Made by a program: the position numbers and the translations under genes
Notes under the pieces: model-generated
What the model saw: the letters and a program-made list of their open reading frames with translations, nothing else
The model's database searches: none
Told to the model about the DNA's origin: nothing
Shown: piece by piece, positions 1 through 10,631 of the stretch
Numbering within the stretch: the stretch's first letter is position 1
Layout: each line of letters begins with the position of its first letter
From: Takakia lepidozioides
Lineage: Eukaryota > Streptophyta > Takakiopsida > Takakiales > Takakiaceae
Reading direction: 5' to 3'
Length of the DNA: 64,000 bases
Assembly: GCA_030704615.1 (NCBI GenBank)
Contig: CM060733.1
Location: 25,916,001 to 25,980,000, forward strand

Positions 1-1770
1 TGGAATCGGCAAGGGTTGTAACAGCCCCGCTTGCTTTTTGTACTCGCTCTGGTTTTGTTGGCATGTGGTGCATGTCTTGACATACTCCTCTACCTCCTCC
101 CTCAGTTTGGGCCAGAAATACTCTTTCTTCAAGAGTGCCGCAGTGCGCTTGGCTCCGCCGTGGCCCGCAAGCGGGCTATCATGGCATTCTCTCAAGAGAC
201 TATCTCTGATCCCTCCCTTCGGCACGTAGAGACGCTTTTGCTTATACCGGAGCAGTCCATTTTGCAAGTGGAATTGCGATTTAACCCCCCTCCTCAAGTC
301 CTGCAATACGGACTTCGCCAGCTCATCCTTCTGGCAAGCCTTCCGGATCTTCCTTTGGAGCGCCGTCTCGCCCCTGTATACCAACAAGAGCTGTTGCTTT
401 CTACTTAAATCTTGTGTGTTTCCAACAGATGTCATGTCCTTGGTTATGGGGAATTGTGCCGGCAACGGATTGGCAGGAGTGACAAGTTTTGGGGACAACT
501 TGGGCTGCGTGGCAAAATACTTCACCGTAACATTGTCCGTGAACACCTTCACTGGGTTGGAACCAACATAGTGGCGCCAAAGCTCAAGACAGTGCACCAC
601 CGCCTTCATCTCTTTCTCGTGCGTCGGCCACCGTCGCTCCACTTCGTTCAGTTTCTTACTTTTGTAAGCCATTGGACGTCCATCTTGCATCAGTACACCC
701 CCAATCACAAAGTCCGACGCATCTGTATGAATCTCGAATGGCCGATCGAACTCCGGGATTTTCAAGACTGGAGCTTCCGCCATCCGCTGCTTCAATTCAG
801 CAAAAGCTTGGCCACACAAGGTGTTCCATACCCAGACTTTGGATCTACACAGAAGGTCTGACAACGGCCCCGCGATCTTGGCGAAATTTCTCACATACTT
901 CCGGTAATAGGAGGCGAGTCCTAGGAAGGATCGCACTCCCGGGACTGAAATCGGAGGCTCCCAGTCCAAGATCGCCCTCACCTTTCTGTCATCTATTTTG
1001 ATCCCATCCTGTGTAATCACATGCCCTAGGAACTCCACTTTTGTGACCCCGAATTCGCACTTTGAAGCTTTGGCATACAGCTTCCCTTCCCGCAATTTCT
1101 GGAACACCCTTTTGAGGTGCTCCGGGTGCTCCTCCTTTGTTTTCGAATACACCAAGATGTCGTCGATGTACACGATCACAAAGTCATCCAACCACTCCTG
1201 GAAAAGACTGTTCATCAGCGTGCTAAAGGTCGCGGGTGCATTGGTGAGCCCAAAAAGCATCATCAAGAACTCATATGAACCATACCTTGTCCTGCACGCG
1301 GTCTTCTCCTCATCTCCTTCCGCCACTCGAATTTGATGATAGCCGGAGCGCAGATCGATCCGGCTGAAATACTTCGCTCCTGCCAACCGATCGAAAAGGT
1401 CGTCGATCCTTGGCAAAGGATACCGGTTTTTGATAGTCACCTTATTCAAAGCCCTGTAATCGACACACATCCGCAGCGTCCCATCCTTCTTGTCTGCGAA
1501 TAGCACCGGGGCTCCGTAAGGTGACTTACTCGGCCGGATGTACCCCTTTGACATTAGATCTTTGAGCTGAGTCTTCAGCTCGACCAACTCTCTGTGGCTC
1601 AACCGGTAGGGCGCCTTGGCAGGCGGTTCCGATCCCGGTATCACCTCAATCTTGTGGTCAACTCCTCTTCGCGGTGGCAAGCCGCTTGGTAAATCCTCCG
1701 GCATCACATCATGGTATCTCTCCAAAATCCTCTTGATCCAATCTGGGCTCGGCTCCCCATCGCCTTCTCC
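1..1770 (-). pseudogene. pol: pol region of copy A: reverse transcriptase and RNase H (partial)
   Basis: The minus-strand frame after gag-protease reads as a Ty3 reverse transcriptase. Visible motifs include MCVDYRALN (about 1450-1475), [13 protein letters not shown] (about 1335-1370) and the catalytic YIDDILVYS (about 1146-1175). The thumb and RNase H follow (HTDASDF at about 705-725, then KVFTDN and a chain downstream). The frame has no ATG of its own and follows a stop at 1773-1775, so expression would need a frameshift or readthrough from gag-protease, which is common in this superfamily. RNase H is damaged: between about 405 and 500 the sequence differs completely from copy B, while both flanks match. 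Below about 400 the integrase-side linker begins and is cut by the window edge. Confidence 0.85.
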
Positions 1771-1772
1771 CT

Positions 1773-3422
1773 TCACTTCTCTAATGTAAAGCAAAACTGG
1801 GGCTCGTGTGCCTCCTCCACGGCCCACTCCCTTGCTGACAGAAGGTTTATTCGCCCTCCCAAGGGTTTGGGCGTTTCCAATACTCGTAAGACTTCGCCAC
1901 CATCCCCACATGGTACCGTGACTACTCTTTTGCGGCCATCTACGACCGCTCCGGATTTGCTCAAAAAGGTCATTCCCAAAATGAGATCCACTCCATCGAT
2001 CTCGCAAATGGTAAAGTTCTCACGTCCTTCCCATTTCCCCAGTTGAAGAGGGACATCGAACGCCAACCTCGTCACCAATTGCGGTTCTCCTTTGGCAGAA
2101 CGCACCTCAATAGAGGCCCCCACGTCACTTGTTGGGAGTCCCAGCTTTTGTGCCGTTGCCGGTGTCATGAAGGAGTGCGACGCTCCTGTGTCCACCAACA
2201 ATGACACGTTAGTTCCGGATATTATCCCATCCACGAACAATAACTGACTCCCTTTACGTAAGGCGCCAGTTTCCTGATAAAATTCACAAGAAAATTTGCC
2301 TACCTTGCAAGTCCTGGCGACCACCGCTTCCACCAAGCGACTGATGGTATCTTCTGACAGCTCTGTGGTCGCCCGAGTCATGTTCAATTGCCGGGGCTTC
2401 GTGCACTTCTTGGCCACGTGCCCGGGCTCCCCGCAATTGAAACACACTCCATCAAAGGTCGTCTTCTGTCCGCCATAGGCCGCTCCACCCGCTTTTCCTT
2501 TTGAAGCACCGGGTGCCGCCTTGACTTGTGAAGGCCCTCCCTTCGATTTCCACGTGCCATTGTCGCCGCGTGGCCTATCCCACTTCTTTTCCGGTCGGAA
2601 GGCGTCACCTTCCCGCCGGGTCTTCTTGTGGTTCAGCTCCGTACGGCCTTGTCTTTCACCCCTAGGGACATCCGAGAAACATTCAGCCCTCTCAATTGCC
2701 TCGTTCAAAGTCTTAGGTGGCTTCTCCTCCAACTTCCGCCTAGCCCATGGGGCCAGTCCCGCCACAAAGTTGAAGACCATTTCTGGTTCTGCCATGTCCG
2801 CGACTTCGAGCAACAGCACATTGAAAGCCTGGACATATCCCCGAATGTCATCTGTTTGCTTCAAATTCCTCATCTTGTCCCGGGCAAGCCAGGACGCGTT
2901 GAGGGGCACAAATTGCCTTTTCATCAATTCCTTGAACCCACTCCAATTCAAGGTTTCCGGGCTTGGGCCTTGGTCGTGAAGGCGTTTCTGCCACCATTGT
3001 TGAGCATAGCCCCTCAAATAGGTGGGAGCCACTTCCACCCGGTCCTCGTCACTCAACTTGGCCGCCCGGAAGTACTGCTCTAGCTCCAGGAGCCAGGTGT
3101 TGAGTGCCTTCCGATTTCGGACGCCCTCGAAGGTGCCGGGTTCCTTAGGCTTCACCTTAAATTTTGCCTTAGTGGAAGTGGCATTAGCCGCCTTCAACAC
3201 GTCTTTCAACGTCCCGCCAAATTGTGCCAACAACCCTTCCCAAAAGGCTGCCGGCATGGGAGGCATCTGTTCAGATTCCTCCCACTCTTGAGCGGCCTCG
3301 TTTTCGGAGACATGCATCGCTTCCTCAAACGGCCGCCTCGGTGACACGTCGCCCCCATTGGGCTCACCAGGATCATCATCTTTTGGGCCGTTCCGCTTTC
3401 GCTTTGGCTTGCCCGACCCCAT
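1773..3422 (-). CDS. gag-pro: gag-protease polyprotein of copy A
   Basis: An intact frame of 549 residues. I start it at the ATG at 3422 ([10 protein letters not shown]...); the open frame extends upstream only through the primer binding site. The order is a basic N-terminus with acidic/proline stretches; a retrotransposon gag domain ([14 protein letters not shown]... through [10 protein letters not shown] and [17 protein letters not shown]); a lysine/arginine-rich linker; a CCHC zinc knuckle ([14 protein letters not shown]); and an aspartic protease with active site [11 protein letters not shown] and partner ILGM. The product would form the virus-like particle and process itself. The frame stops (TGA) just after the protease, so pol is in another frame. 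This is the only undamaged retroelement ORF in the window; the same region of copy B is riddled with indels. Confidence 0.9.
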   Translation of the reverse strand: MGSGKPKRKRNGPKDDDPGEPNGGDVSPRRPFEEAMHVSENEAAQEWEESEQMPPMPAAFWEGLLAQFGGTLKDVLKAANATSTKAKFKVKPKEPGTFEGVRNRKALNTWLLELEQYFRAAKLSDEDRVEVAPTYLRGYAQQWWQKRLHDQGPSPETLNWSGFKELMKRQFVPLNASWLARDKMRNLKQTDDIRGYVQAFNVLLLEVADMAEPEMVFNFVAGLAPWARRKLEEKPPKTLNEAIERAECFSDVPRGERQGRTELNHKKTRREGDAFRPEKKWDRPRGDNGTWKSKGGPSQVKAAPGASKGKAGGAAYGGQKTTFDGVCFNCGEPGHVAKKCTKPRQLNMTRATTELSEDTISRLVEAVVARTCKVGKFSCEFYQETGALRKGSQLLFVDGIISGTNVSLLVDTGASHSFMTPATAQKLGLPTSDVGASIEVRSAKGEPQLVTRLAFDVPLQLGKWEGRENFTICEIDGVDLILGMTFLSKSGAVVDGRKRVVTVPCGDGGEVLRVLETPKPLGGRINLLSAREWAVEEAHEPQFCFTLEK

Positions 3423-3463
3423 GATGAGGCCAATCCCAAGGACGATCACGTACTGAACTCTAA

Positions 3464-3475
3464 GCTCTGATACCA
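3464..3475 (-). promoter_or_regulatory. Primer binding site, tRNA-iMet type (copy A)
   Basis: The minus strand reads TGGTATCAGAGC two bases inside the LTR edge. This is the classical plant retrotransposon primer binding site complementary to the initiator methionine tRNA 3' end. The identical site is found beside the 5' LTR of copy B. Confidence 0.9.
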
Positions 3476-3477
3476 AG

Positions 3478-3879
3478 TGTCGCGCACCTCAGTTCGGTAA
3501 GCTCCCCTTCAAGTCATAGTTGCTAGCTTGATGCGCGCGCCTAACTCCCAACCTGGCCGCCGGACCAACTTGGAGCTTCGGCTGCTCACCGGGGCATACC
3601 CAAGACTCCCCACAACTCCCACCACGAGGTCTCCGCCCCCATGGTGAGTCCTATGCCACCCCCACTAATTCCCGCTAAGCTACCACCACCCCTTGTGGAG
3701 CCACCCCCACCGCAACCCGGTGTGCGGGGCTCCACCTAGTGAGCGCCTCCGCCTCCTTGAGTGCCTTGGGCACTCAAGGGTGCTTCAGCCCCCCATACCT
3801 ATCGCTGCCGCTGCCCCCACCACAGGGGCAGTCCCTCATGTGTCCCAACCCCCTGCCCTCAAGGCAAAGGGCCGCGACA
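3478..3879 (-). repeat. LTR of copy A, internally deleted (402 bp)
   Basis: The plus-strand edges are TGTCGCGC and GCCGCGACA, the same as the two copy B LTRs (722 and 730 bp). The central roughly 320 bp present in copy B (starting after the shared 'gctgctcaccgggacata' context) are missing, so this LTR has lost its middle, probably including part of the promoter/transcribed region. Confidence 0.88.
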
Positions 3880-3914
3880 CTTTTTGACTAGGAAGATAAC
3901 CTTGAACCAACCGC
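3880..3914 (-). repeat. Fragment of the same family's 3' internal region
   Basis: About 35 bp (containing gactaggaagataacc) match copy B at about 36062-36096, which lies inside that element between its chromodomain and 3' LTR. Here the fragment abuts the outer LTR edge. That fits an LTR shared by two tandem elements, followed by deletion of about 358 bp. Confidence 0.65.
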
Positions 3915-4170
3915 GTTGATTGCTCTGAGGCTGACCTGTCGTCTTGGTTTGGTGCTCATAACCAAAATGGGAATAATGCTTTTCTTTCACTATCATCTGA
4001 CGGACATATTTTGGACGGGGATGGTTTTCAAATCTTCACCACTATTACGTTTAGGGGGTTCAGTGATGCCTACCCCCCCGTGGTGCCTCTCCCGTGCAAC
4101 GCCCCCACCGGGTCGCCGTCTTGCGTGTCACAAGCCCCCTTGCGACGCGGAGGGCGTCGCAGACATAATG

Positions 4171-4198
4171 CCAAAATCCACAAAAACGTGGATTTTGG
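4171..4198. repeat. Short perfect inverted repeat within cluster 1
   Basis: Two 11-base arms, ccaaaatccac and gtggattttgg, are separated by 6 bases. The repeat sits between two GCGACGCC palindromes and would form a small hairpin. Confidence 0.8.
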
Positions 4199-4333
4199 CC
4201 GAGTCCTCCATTGCGACGCCTGAGGCGTCGTAATGGAGTAAAAAATTTAAAAAAAACATCGCAGCTTGGCTGTGACGAACTGGGGGTCGGCCCCTGGGTG
4301 TGACCTTTCGGACGTCGGTTGGGAGGTTGCGAC

Positions 4334-5130
4334 CAGTGTTGGGCGGTTCTTGCATTTGTGAAGGAACCTTCGGTTGCGGTTCCACAATTATTTCAAGAGA
4401 CGGTTCCGGATCCGGTTCCGGTTTTTTTTTATTGAGCCAGTTCCGGTCCGGTTCCGGATCCAACTTTTAAACATGGGGGCGGTTCCGGTTACCGGTTAGT
4501 TGCTGATAAAAACCATCGGTTCCGGTTAGGTTCCGATTCTATTTTTAAAATATATTTGTTTAATTTAATTAGATTTAAAATATTTTATCAGTCTGGTAGA
4601 TTAAATAGCAGTGTATTCACATATTTGAACTAAAATCCAACGATTTTGTTAGTTTTCACTAAACACAAAAAAACAAACAAAAATACTCTAAATAAACTAG
4701 TAGAAGAAAATGGGTAAAATTTTATGGGTTGAAAGTACTATTCAGCTACCTGGCAAGTATTGGCATCTTCAAACATTTTATTAATGAACTTAGCCAAGAT
4801 ATCATGGAGCTGGAGATTGAACCCATCATGGCCTTCAAGCATTGAACCCATAATCTCATGAGCTTGAGAGCATTAAATAAGTTTTGCCCTGGGCCCACCA
4901 GCCCACCAAGGGGTCAAGAACCGGAACCTGTTTTTATCCCCATGCGTCCCGGTTCTCCGGTTCTCACACCTAGCAGGAACCGCCGGTTCGGTTCTGCGCC
5001 GATCCCCATTGGCAGGTTCCGGTTCCGGGTCAGGTTATGTAGGAATGGGCCCGGTTCCGGTCCGGTTCCGGTTAACCTGAACCTGAACTGGCGGTTAACC
5101 TGGGTCCCGGCGGGTAACCGCCCAACACTG
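4334..5130. mobile_element. Non-autonomous hAT-superfamily element (797 bp)
   Basis: The terminal inverted repeats are perfect: CAGTGTTGGGCGGTT at the left end and its exact reverse complement at the right end. The flanking 8-bp target duplication GTTGCGAC is perfect (4326-4333 and 5131-5138). CAGTG termini with 8-bp duplications are diagnostic of hAT elements. Many GGTTCCGG-type subterminal repeats lie within a few hundred bases of both ends, as in the transposase-binding zones of Ac-like elements. There is no transposase frame, so mobility would depend on an enzyme supplied from elsewhere. It inserted into one of the GCGACGCC palindromes. Confidence 0.92.
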
Positions 5131-5889
5131 GTTGCGACGCCTTAGGGCGTCGCTTCAAGCACCCCGGAAATAAATAAATAAATAAATAATAAATAAATAA
5201 TATCATTTTAAATCCAACACCCTGGGCGTCGCTGTTGAGTTTTTTTGTTTTTTTTTTATAAGTCATTTTTGGCGACGCATGAGATGACTTAATCATGTTT
5301 TGGTTTTCGCAGTAGAGGGTGCAGGAAAAACGACGCCAGAGACGTCACTTACATTTGAGCAACGCGAGGAGTGTCGCTTTGAGGTCCCGATGAGCAACGC
5401 TCGTATGCATGAACTACCTTATGTACAATTAAATCATGAGTTTGTGTGTAAGTTCTATAACTAATATGTTGGTTATTGTGAAGTGTTTTACTAAGTGCAT
5501 AATCTAGTGGTCTTGAATTCTAATTTGCATAACAACACATTGAATGAATTATGAACTAGTGTCGGCTACTTGCAAACACATGCTGTTATGTTTGACACTA
5601 CGTGGCAAGTGTGTGTCCCGGTATTTTTTGAATCGTGTGGAGTCCCGCCATTTTTAAACCCGTGTGTATCCCGGCATTTTTCAAAATTCAAAATTAAAAA
5701 AAATCAAAAGCGGCGTCGCATTTAAAAAGCGATTCCCCCCCCCCCCCCCCTTATGGCCATAGCGACGCCCCGGCGTCGCAAGTGGGGATTTTCAGGGGGT
5801 TGGATCTGTGACCTCCCAAGGGGGGGCCCAGAAGGGTGGTGCATCTGGCGGTATATTGTCTTTTGTTGGACCTGGAAGCTACCCCCTCT

Positions 5890-7082
5890 TTACATTAACC
5901 GAATTCGGGCGTTGGATTGCGCTACAGGCAAGCCTAACCCCTTAACCCCCCTCTCGGCTTGGAAATCATATGGGCTCGTACTACTTGGTTTCTAGAGCTT
6001 CCGTTGGCCGGTCTGCAATTTGACCCTTACAGAAGGTTTTGGATGGATAGTTATCACACCCCCTTCATGGGCTTCACAGTCAAGCTTGGATACTTTCTGC
6101 AGATTGGGAATGCCAATTTCACTGCTTGATGGGACCACAAATGGGGACAAGCCACCGGACGAATCTGTTGGGCCAAAATCTGGGCAGATATCTGGCAGAA
6201 ACACCCTCCGGCTAAAATCAATGCCTTCCTCGACTGGAGATTGGCACACATAATTCTTCCGGTGGCTACCTTTTTCAAGGACATTGACCCCTCTTGCCTA
6301 CTCTGTTATGGCAATACAATACCTCTGAGACTGTAGAGCACTGTCTTGTTCGCTGCCCCTTTCCCTGAGGATATGGCGGCTTGTCTCTTCCTTCTATGAT
6401 GGTTGGAACTCTCTTCCCCCCCTCCTGTTGCTTCTTCTCAATATAATGGCTCATTCTGGCTGCAATGCTCAATTTGGGCTTGCATCAGACGCCACACATT
6501 ATGGTCCCTTTGGAAAGCTAGATGTACTCTAGTCTTGAAGGAAGGCACCCCTGCATAAGATTTTTTATGACTTGATGATTGAGGGGAGCAAGGTGTGGGT
6601 TTCCATGCAAACAGCTTTTTGCAGATGCAGCGAAAGAGAGACGGCATCAACTTCTCGCTAGCATCGACCTCACCTGGGTGAAAGATAATCGCCTTTGCAC
6701 CCGCATCTCTGAAACTCAAATCACTTGGAATGATGGGTTCCCCAGCCAATTGGAAGTCACCTTGTGAGCTGGACAAACCTCGAGATCAGCTGGCGCCATC
6801 AGAAGTTGCGCGCCTCTAAGTGCAGTTGGATTTTGCTGGCCTCTAGTTCTGCTTATTTTCTAGCCTCTCTGTCCCCCCTAGCATAAGCCTGCTGGCCCCC
6901 TTTCCCCCCTCACCCTTCAGTTCCTACTCTCCTTTTCTGACCTTAGGCTACTGGGTGTTCCCCATGCCTTATACTTTACTGCCCGTGGAGGTTATTTTTT
7001 CCTCCTTCTGTTCCTTCGTCCTTTTAATAAAGTTTTTCAGGGCCTCTGTCCCCTGATCTAAAAAAAGAAAAAGAAAAAGAAG
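5890..7082 (+). pseudogene. Decayed LINE (L1-type) 3' end with zf-RVT domain and A-rich tail
   Basis: Fragments in shifting frames read as the C-terminal domain found after plant L1 reverse transcriptases. An example at about 6172-6300 is KIWADIWQKHPPAKINAF, followed by DWRLAH, an FFKDIDPSCLLCYGN zinc-binding motif and later fragments. Several frameshifts and stops break it. A putative 3' UTR follows, with AATAAA-like sequence near 7025, a small stem-loop (cagggcc...cccctg, about 7039-7056) and a terminal A-rich tail (aaaaaaagaaaaagaaaaag) ending near 7082. The 5' limit is unclear; reverse transcriptase itself is not recognisable here. Confidence 0.6.
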
Positions 7083-8777
7083 GCATGCCACAATGTCTGT
7101 ATCCTTGTAGTGAGGATTGAACACACTACCTACCTAGCAACCATTGGGATTATATAGAGAAAAGAAAGGAAGGAAGATATTGAAGGTACGATGGGATGAA
7201 ATTCCGTTGAGCAGAGAGAGATCCAGTGATGAGAGCGGGAGCGAGCAGCGCTCTCTCTCTCTCTCTCGCAATGGCGCCTGCACCAGATTCTGCTGGATCC
7301 GACTGCGTGGGGAGGAAGATTGTAACCGAGGAAACGACGGGCTATGGAGCCCCATGCTGTCGCGCTCACCATTCCGTGTATCGCAGGCTTTCATTGCCAA
7401 ATCTTTTCGCTGTTTATCCCGTCTGCCATTTGTGGAGCTTCTTGCATTCTTTAGAGTCTCTTCCTCGGTGTTGTTTGTGGCAGCCTCTTTCCCCCCTTCA
7501 AGAACGTTTCTGGAGCTCATCCTACTCGAGCTCCCCCCGCTCCACCCTAATCAGCGCATCCGCACACAATATAGAGAGCACAAGCGCCCATTCTGCTCTT
7601 ATGTGCTGCCACATGCATCAATATACAACGACGCCACAGCAACCGTTGGCTCCTTCGCTTGTTGTTTAGTATCACGTATCACACAGACTCAGACAATTGC
7701 CGATATTTCCAGCTCTTGTTCTTTATCACATCCATCTCGCGCATCCCATCCAGAGGGACTCCCTGCTTCTTGTCTTCTACAGCGTGGAGTTCGTTCTCTG
7801 CATATCCTCGCGGTTATGAATTTCTCCAGCGTAACCCAATGCACTTCGCGTGAGTACCGATGCAGTTGTATAAAGTCACGCAAACTTTCCCTTGCATGTC
7901 ATGGTTGTTTAGCTTAGCGCTTGTATCAGGTGGAGAGATTTGCATCTGAGGTACTCTGTCCTTCCCGTGATCTTTAGCATTACCTGAGACAGCCGCTAGC
8001 TAAGTAAGATTCACAGTTAATAACAATGTTCCAAGTTTATCTCAGCACTTAGAGAGGATTAGAGTCTTCTTTTGGTACTTGCTGTTCTGTTCGCTAGCAT
8101 CGGTGAACTCCGTGTCTTGCGGTTGAGATTGCACATATTGTCTATAGAAACTAGGAAACTTGGAACTAACTCGTCTTCTTAATTCTTCAATGGCACCTTG
8201 CCAAAGATAACTGACGGTCTTAGCCGTCTCGTAATGGGAAAGAAGTTTTCAAGAATACATCATAGAAGTAATGGCATCCAAGTCTGTGTTAAAATGACTT
8301 ACAGTTTGGCTACGGGTGTCTGGAGTGTATCAGCTGGTTTTTTGAGCTACTTTTCACTGAGGCCTCTCTGAGACTTACACATGCGGAAGCATCAATTCTA
8401 AGGGTTCAAGTTACATCCTCGAGAGACTCTTACCAGCCTCATCAACACCGATGATAACATCCCCTTCGTGTTCTTTGGAGTATCTTTGATTTACAAATGC
8501 TATATCTTCCAAGCTGGAACACTTTTAGTGGCCCCCTCACGTCTTCAAAAATCGAGTCCACTTCATCTTAAGGGTTACTCATGCATATCAACTGATTGCT
8601 GGATTTGACTTCACATCAGCAAACAACATTCTCAGCCTCATCGTTGGCCGTGAGATCGCTTGGAATCCGAGGGACTTCTTCCGGACATGTTACTTTGCAG
8701 ACTGGCAGAATTTGAGCTCTAGGTCAGTGCTAGTTCCAAGTTCGTTTTCTGGTGACGCAAAACCAGAGGGGACTGAC
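7083..8777 (+). other. Upstream/5' region of the CCCH zinc-finger gene
   Basis: No convincing coding exon. A pyrimidine/CT microsatellite (7253-7268) and long but uncharacteristic open frames are present. An acceptor-like tactttgcag ends at about 8700, and an open frame without ATG runs from about 8531 into the zinc-finger CDS. The region probably holds the promoter and 5' UTR exons and introns of the downstream gene, but the transcription start cannot be placed from sequence alone. Confidence 0.35.
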
Positions 8778-10631
8778 ATGAAAGCGTGTGGGAGGCTCTA
8801 CAGTGAAACTGACAGCATGAACTTCCACAGTTCAGTCATGCATGGACCATTCTTCAATGGATCTGAATTTGACGAAGTTCTCATGCTCCTACCAGAGGTA
8901 TCATTGGGAAGCCAGCTGAATCAAAATTGTACCCTTGACAAAGAGCTGCAGTGGGTAAACGACTCCCAATTTGATACACAAGCAGCTGCCAGTTCCTATA
9001 CAAATGGCTTGGTCAGATCAAACCTGGGAGTATCAGTGTCCATGCCAAATAAACAACCAGCAGAATTTTCAATGAAGGCGCCTTATATTAACGACAATGA
9101 CTTATCCTCAAGCCTGTTTTCACATCCACTCATACCATATACGGTGCCATCAAGACTGATTGCGAAAGCAGATTATGACAATGTTTCCAGGGAGAGAGAC
9201 AGACAAGAAATACTCCAGCAAAGACAGCTTATCAGAGATCTCAAAGGTCAGCTGGACATTTTGAGCTCTCAGTTTCACGCTTTGGAGGAAAAGAACATTG
9301 AAACGCTGGATCAGCTGGAGCAAGCCGAAAGTAATTTGCAGACATTGCGAAGGAATTATTTTGAGCTTCAATTGTCTAACGCTGAGCTGCTGAAGAACTA
9401 TCATATGGCGGAAAGGCATCATCCAAGCCTCCTTAGCGAAAAGGTGGCTAGATATGGCATGGGACCACCGGCAACCTCCGATTATGGAAGTATGTCTCTT
9501 CCCCAGAAGAAATATACAGATGCTGGCTCATCTGTGTCTATTTCCCCGACTGCATCTGTGTCCATGTTTGCGCCCATGAGCAATGAAGTATATAATCTTG
9601 CCAATTCTTCTTCAAAACCCATGAGATATGAGCGTTCTTACTTGATGCAGCACCATGCTTGTACCAGCCTTGCACAAAGCACACCATTTAGCAAAGCGGT
9701 TGAACCTGAGCAGACGAATCTGTTCGCACTCCCAGCATTTACTGCCGAAGCAAGGGCACCCACAGGAAAGATGGCTTTCTCCATCCCTGACCATTGCACT
9801 AAGTATATCATGCCCGAAACTCCCAAAAGTGTTTTGTCATTTGAAACCACTCCTAATGGCAAAATTCAAGGCAGCTTCTGCTCTAAATCACCAAGGTCAG
9901 ACTCAGATTTGAACGCTACTGCAACAGAATGTTTGGGGGTCTCTGCCGCATTTGCAGACTCAAACTTGAAACCTCAAGGTTCGTTGCAGCAGCCAAAAGT
10001 TGTACCGAGGAGCATTGCCGTTCGTGCGAGAGGAGTTGTGTTTGCAAGGAATACACCTGAAGAGTCTACGAAGCAACAGCCATCTTTAGTTGTGTCACCT
10101 CTTCGTCCACAACGTCTGCAGCTTACAGACTCAAGGCCTTCAAAGAGTGAGGTAAGACCTGATGTGACATGCAATCTGCATCTGTCCAGATATGAATGTT
10201 TGATATAGAAAATCAAACCTAATGTAGACCGGTAATAGTCGTGCTGCCGGAAATAGAGTCCTCATTCTGTTTTGTGATAGATGCAGGAGAGACGTCTCGC
10301 GCCAGGTCGTCCCCATGCATTAGCCGATCACAGTATAAGTAATGGCAACATTACGGAGGAACCTGTACTGGAGTTATGGGATGTGGCAGATCAGGGCATG
10401 TACAAAACAGAGCTCTGTAACAAATGGTTGGAGTCAAAGGGCAGCTGCCCATACGGGAACCGATGCCAATTTGCTCACGGTGTAGAAGAATTGCGCCCTG
10501 TGCTCCGTCATCCTCGCTACAAGACAGAGCTCTGTCGAATGGTGGCAGCAGGTGATAGATGTCCCTATGGTCATCGATGCCACTTTCGGCACATTCTCAC
10601 AAAGGAAGAGAAATCCACCTTGAATTTTTAA
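8778..10631 (+). CDS. Tandem CCCH zinc-finger protein, C3H14/C3H15-like
   Basis: Two coding exons inferred: 8778-10151 and 10287-10631, both phase 0, with donor GAG|GTAAGA and acceptor GATGCAG| (an alternative acceptor at 10280 would add Met-Gln). The product is about 572 residues. A coiled coil at about 138-214 ([19 protein letters not shown]...) is followed by a Ser/Pro-rich middle, a [10 protein letters not shown] motif and two TTP-type fingers introduced by YKTELC. Finger 1 is at 502-522 and finger 2 at 541-560 (C-x8-C-x5-C-x3-H). Plant relatives bind AU-rich or related mRNA elements and regulate transcripts in cell-wall and anther development; that role is known for the family and only inferred here. 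Finger 1 is unusual in having C-x9-C. The N-terminus is uncertain: I chose the first in-frame ATG, but the frame is open upstream to about 8531 and an upstream exon could supply the start. Confidence 0.85.

Larger units (their letters stand above)
1..3914 (-). mobile_element. Ty3/Gypsy LTR retrotransposon, copy A (truncated by window edge)
   Basis: Minus-strand element. Read on the minus strand it runs LTR (3879-3478), tRNA-iMet-type primer binding site, gag-protease, then reverse transcriptase and RNase H. It is cut at position 1. It belongs to the same family as copy B at 34973-41974: base 1 matches copy B at about 37752, and similarity continues through the LTR. Copy B ends in a chromodomain, so this family is a chromovirus; in copy A that part lies outside the window. 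A short piece of the family's 3' internal region sits directly outside the LTR at 3880-3914, so this LTR lies between two stretches of internal sequence rather than at a clean element end. Confidence 0.92.
4095..5781. repeat. GCGACGCC/GGCGTCGC palindrome cluster 1 (interrupted by a hAT element)
   Basis: Repeated GC-rich palindromes of the form TTGCGACGCC-n-GGCGTCGCAA occur at 4141-4161, 4211-4233, 5132-5156 and 5760-5781. Degenerate halves lie at about 4098, 5223, 5271, 5329-5349, 5357 and 5711. The intervening sequence is AT-rich and non-coding, with simple repeats such as (aaat)n near 5168-5200 and a poly-C run near 5737-5752. No coding function is visible. The same palindrome recurs in a second cluster at 16.7-17.7 kb. 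Confidence 0.75.

Noticed and set aside
7144-7917. A 257-residue protein upstream of the CCCH gene
   Set aside because: Low-complexity Ser/Arg/Cys composition over a CT microsatellite, no domain; better read as 5' UTR or intergenic DNA.
8531-8777. N-terminal extension of the CCCH protein
   Set aside because: The frame is open but has no ATG, and an acceptor-like site lies inside it; kept only as an uncertainty in the gene entry.
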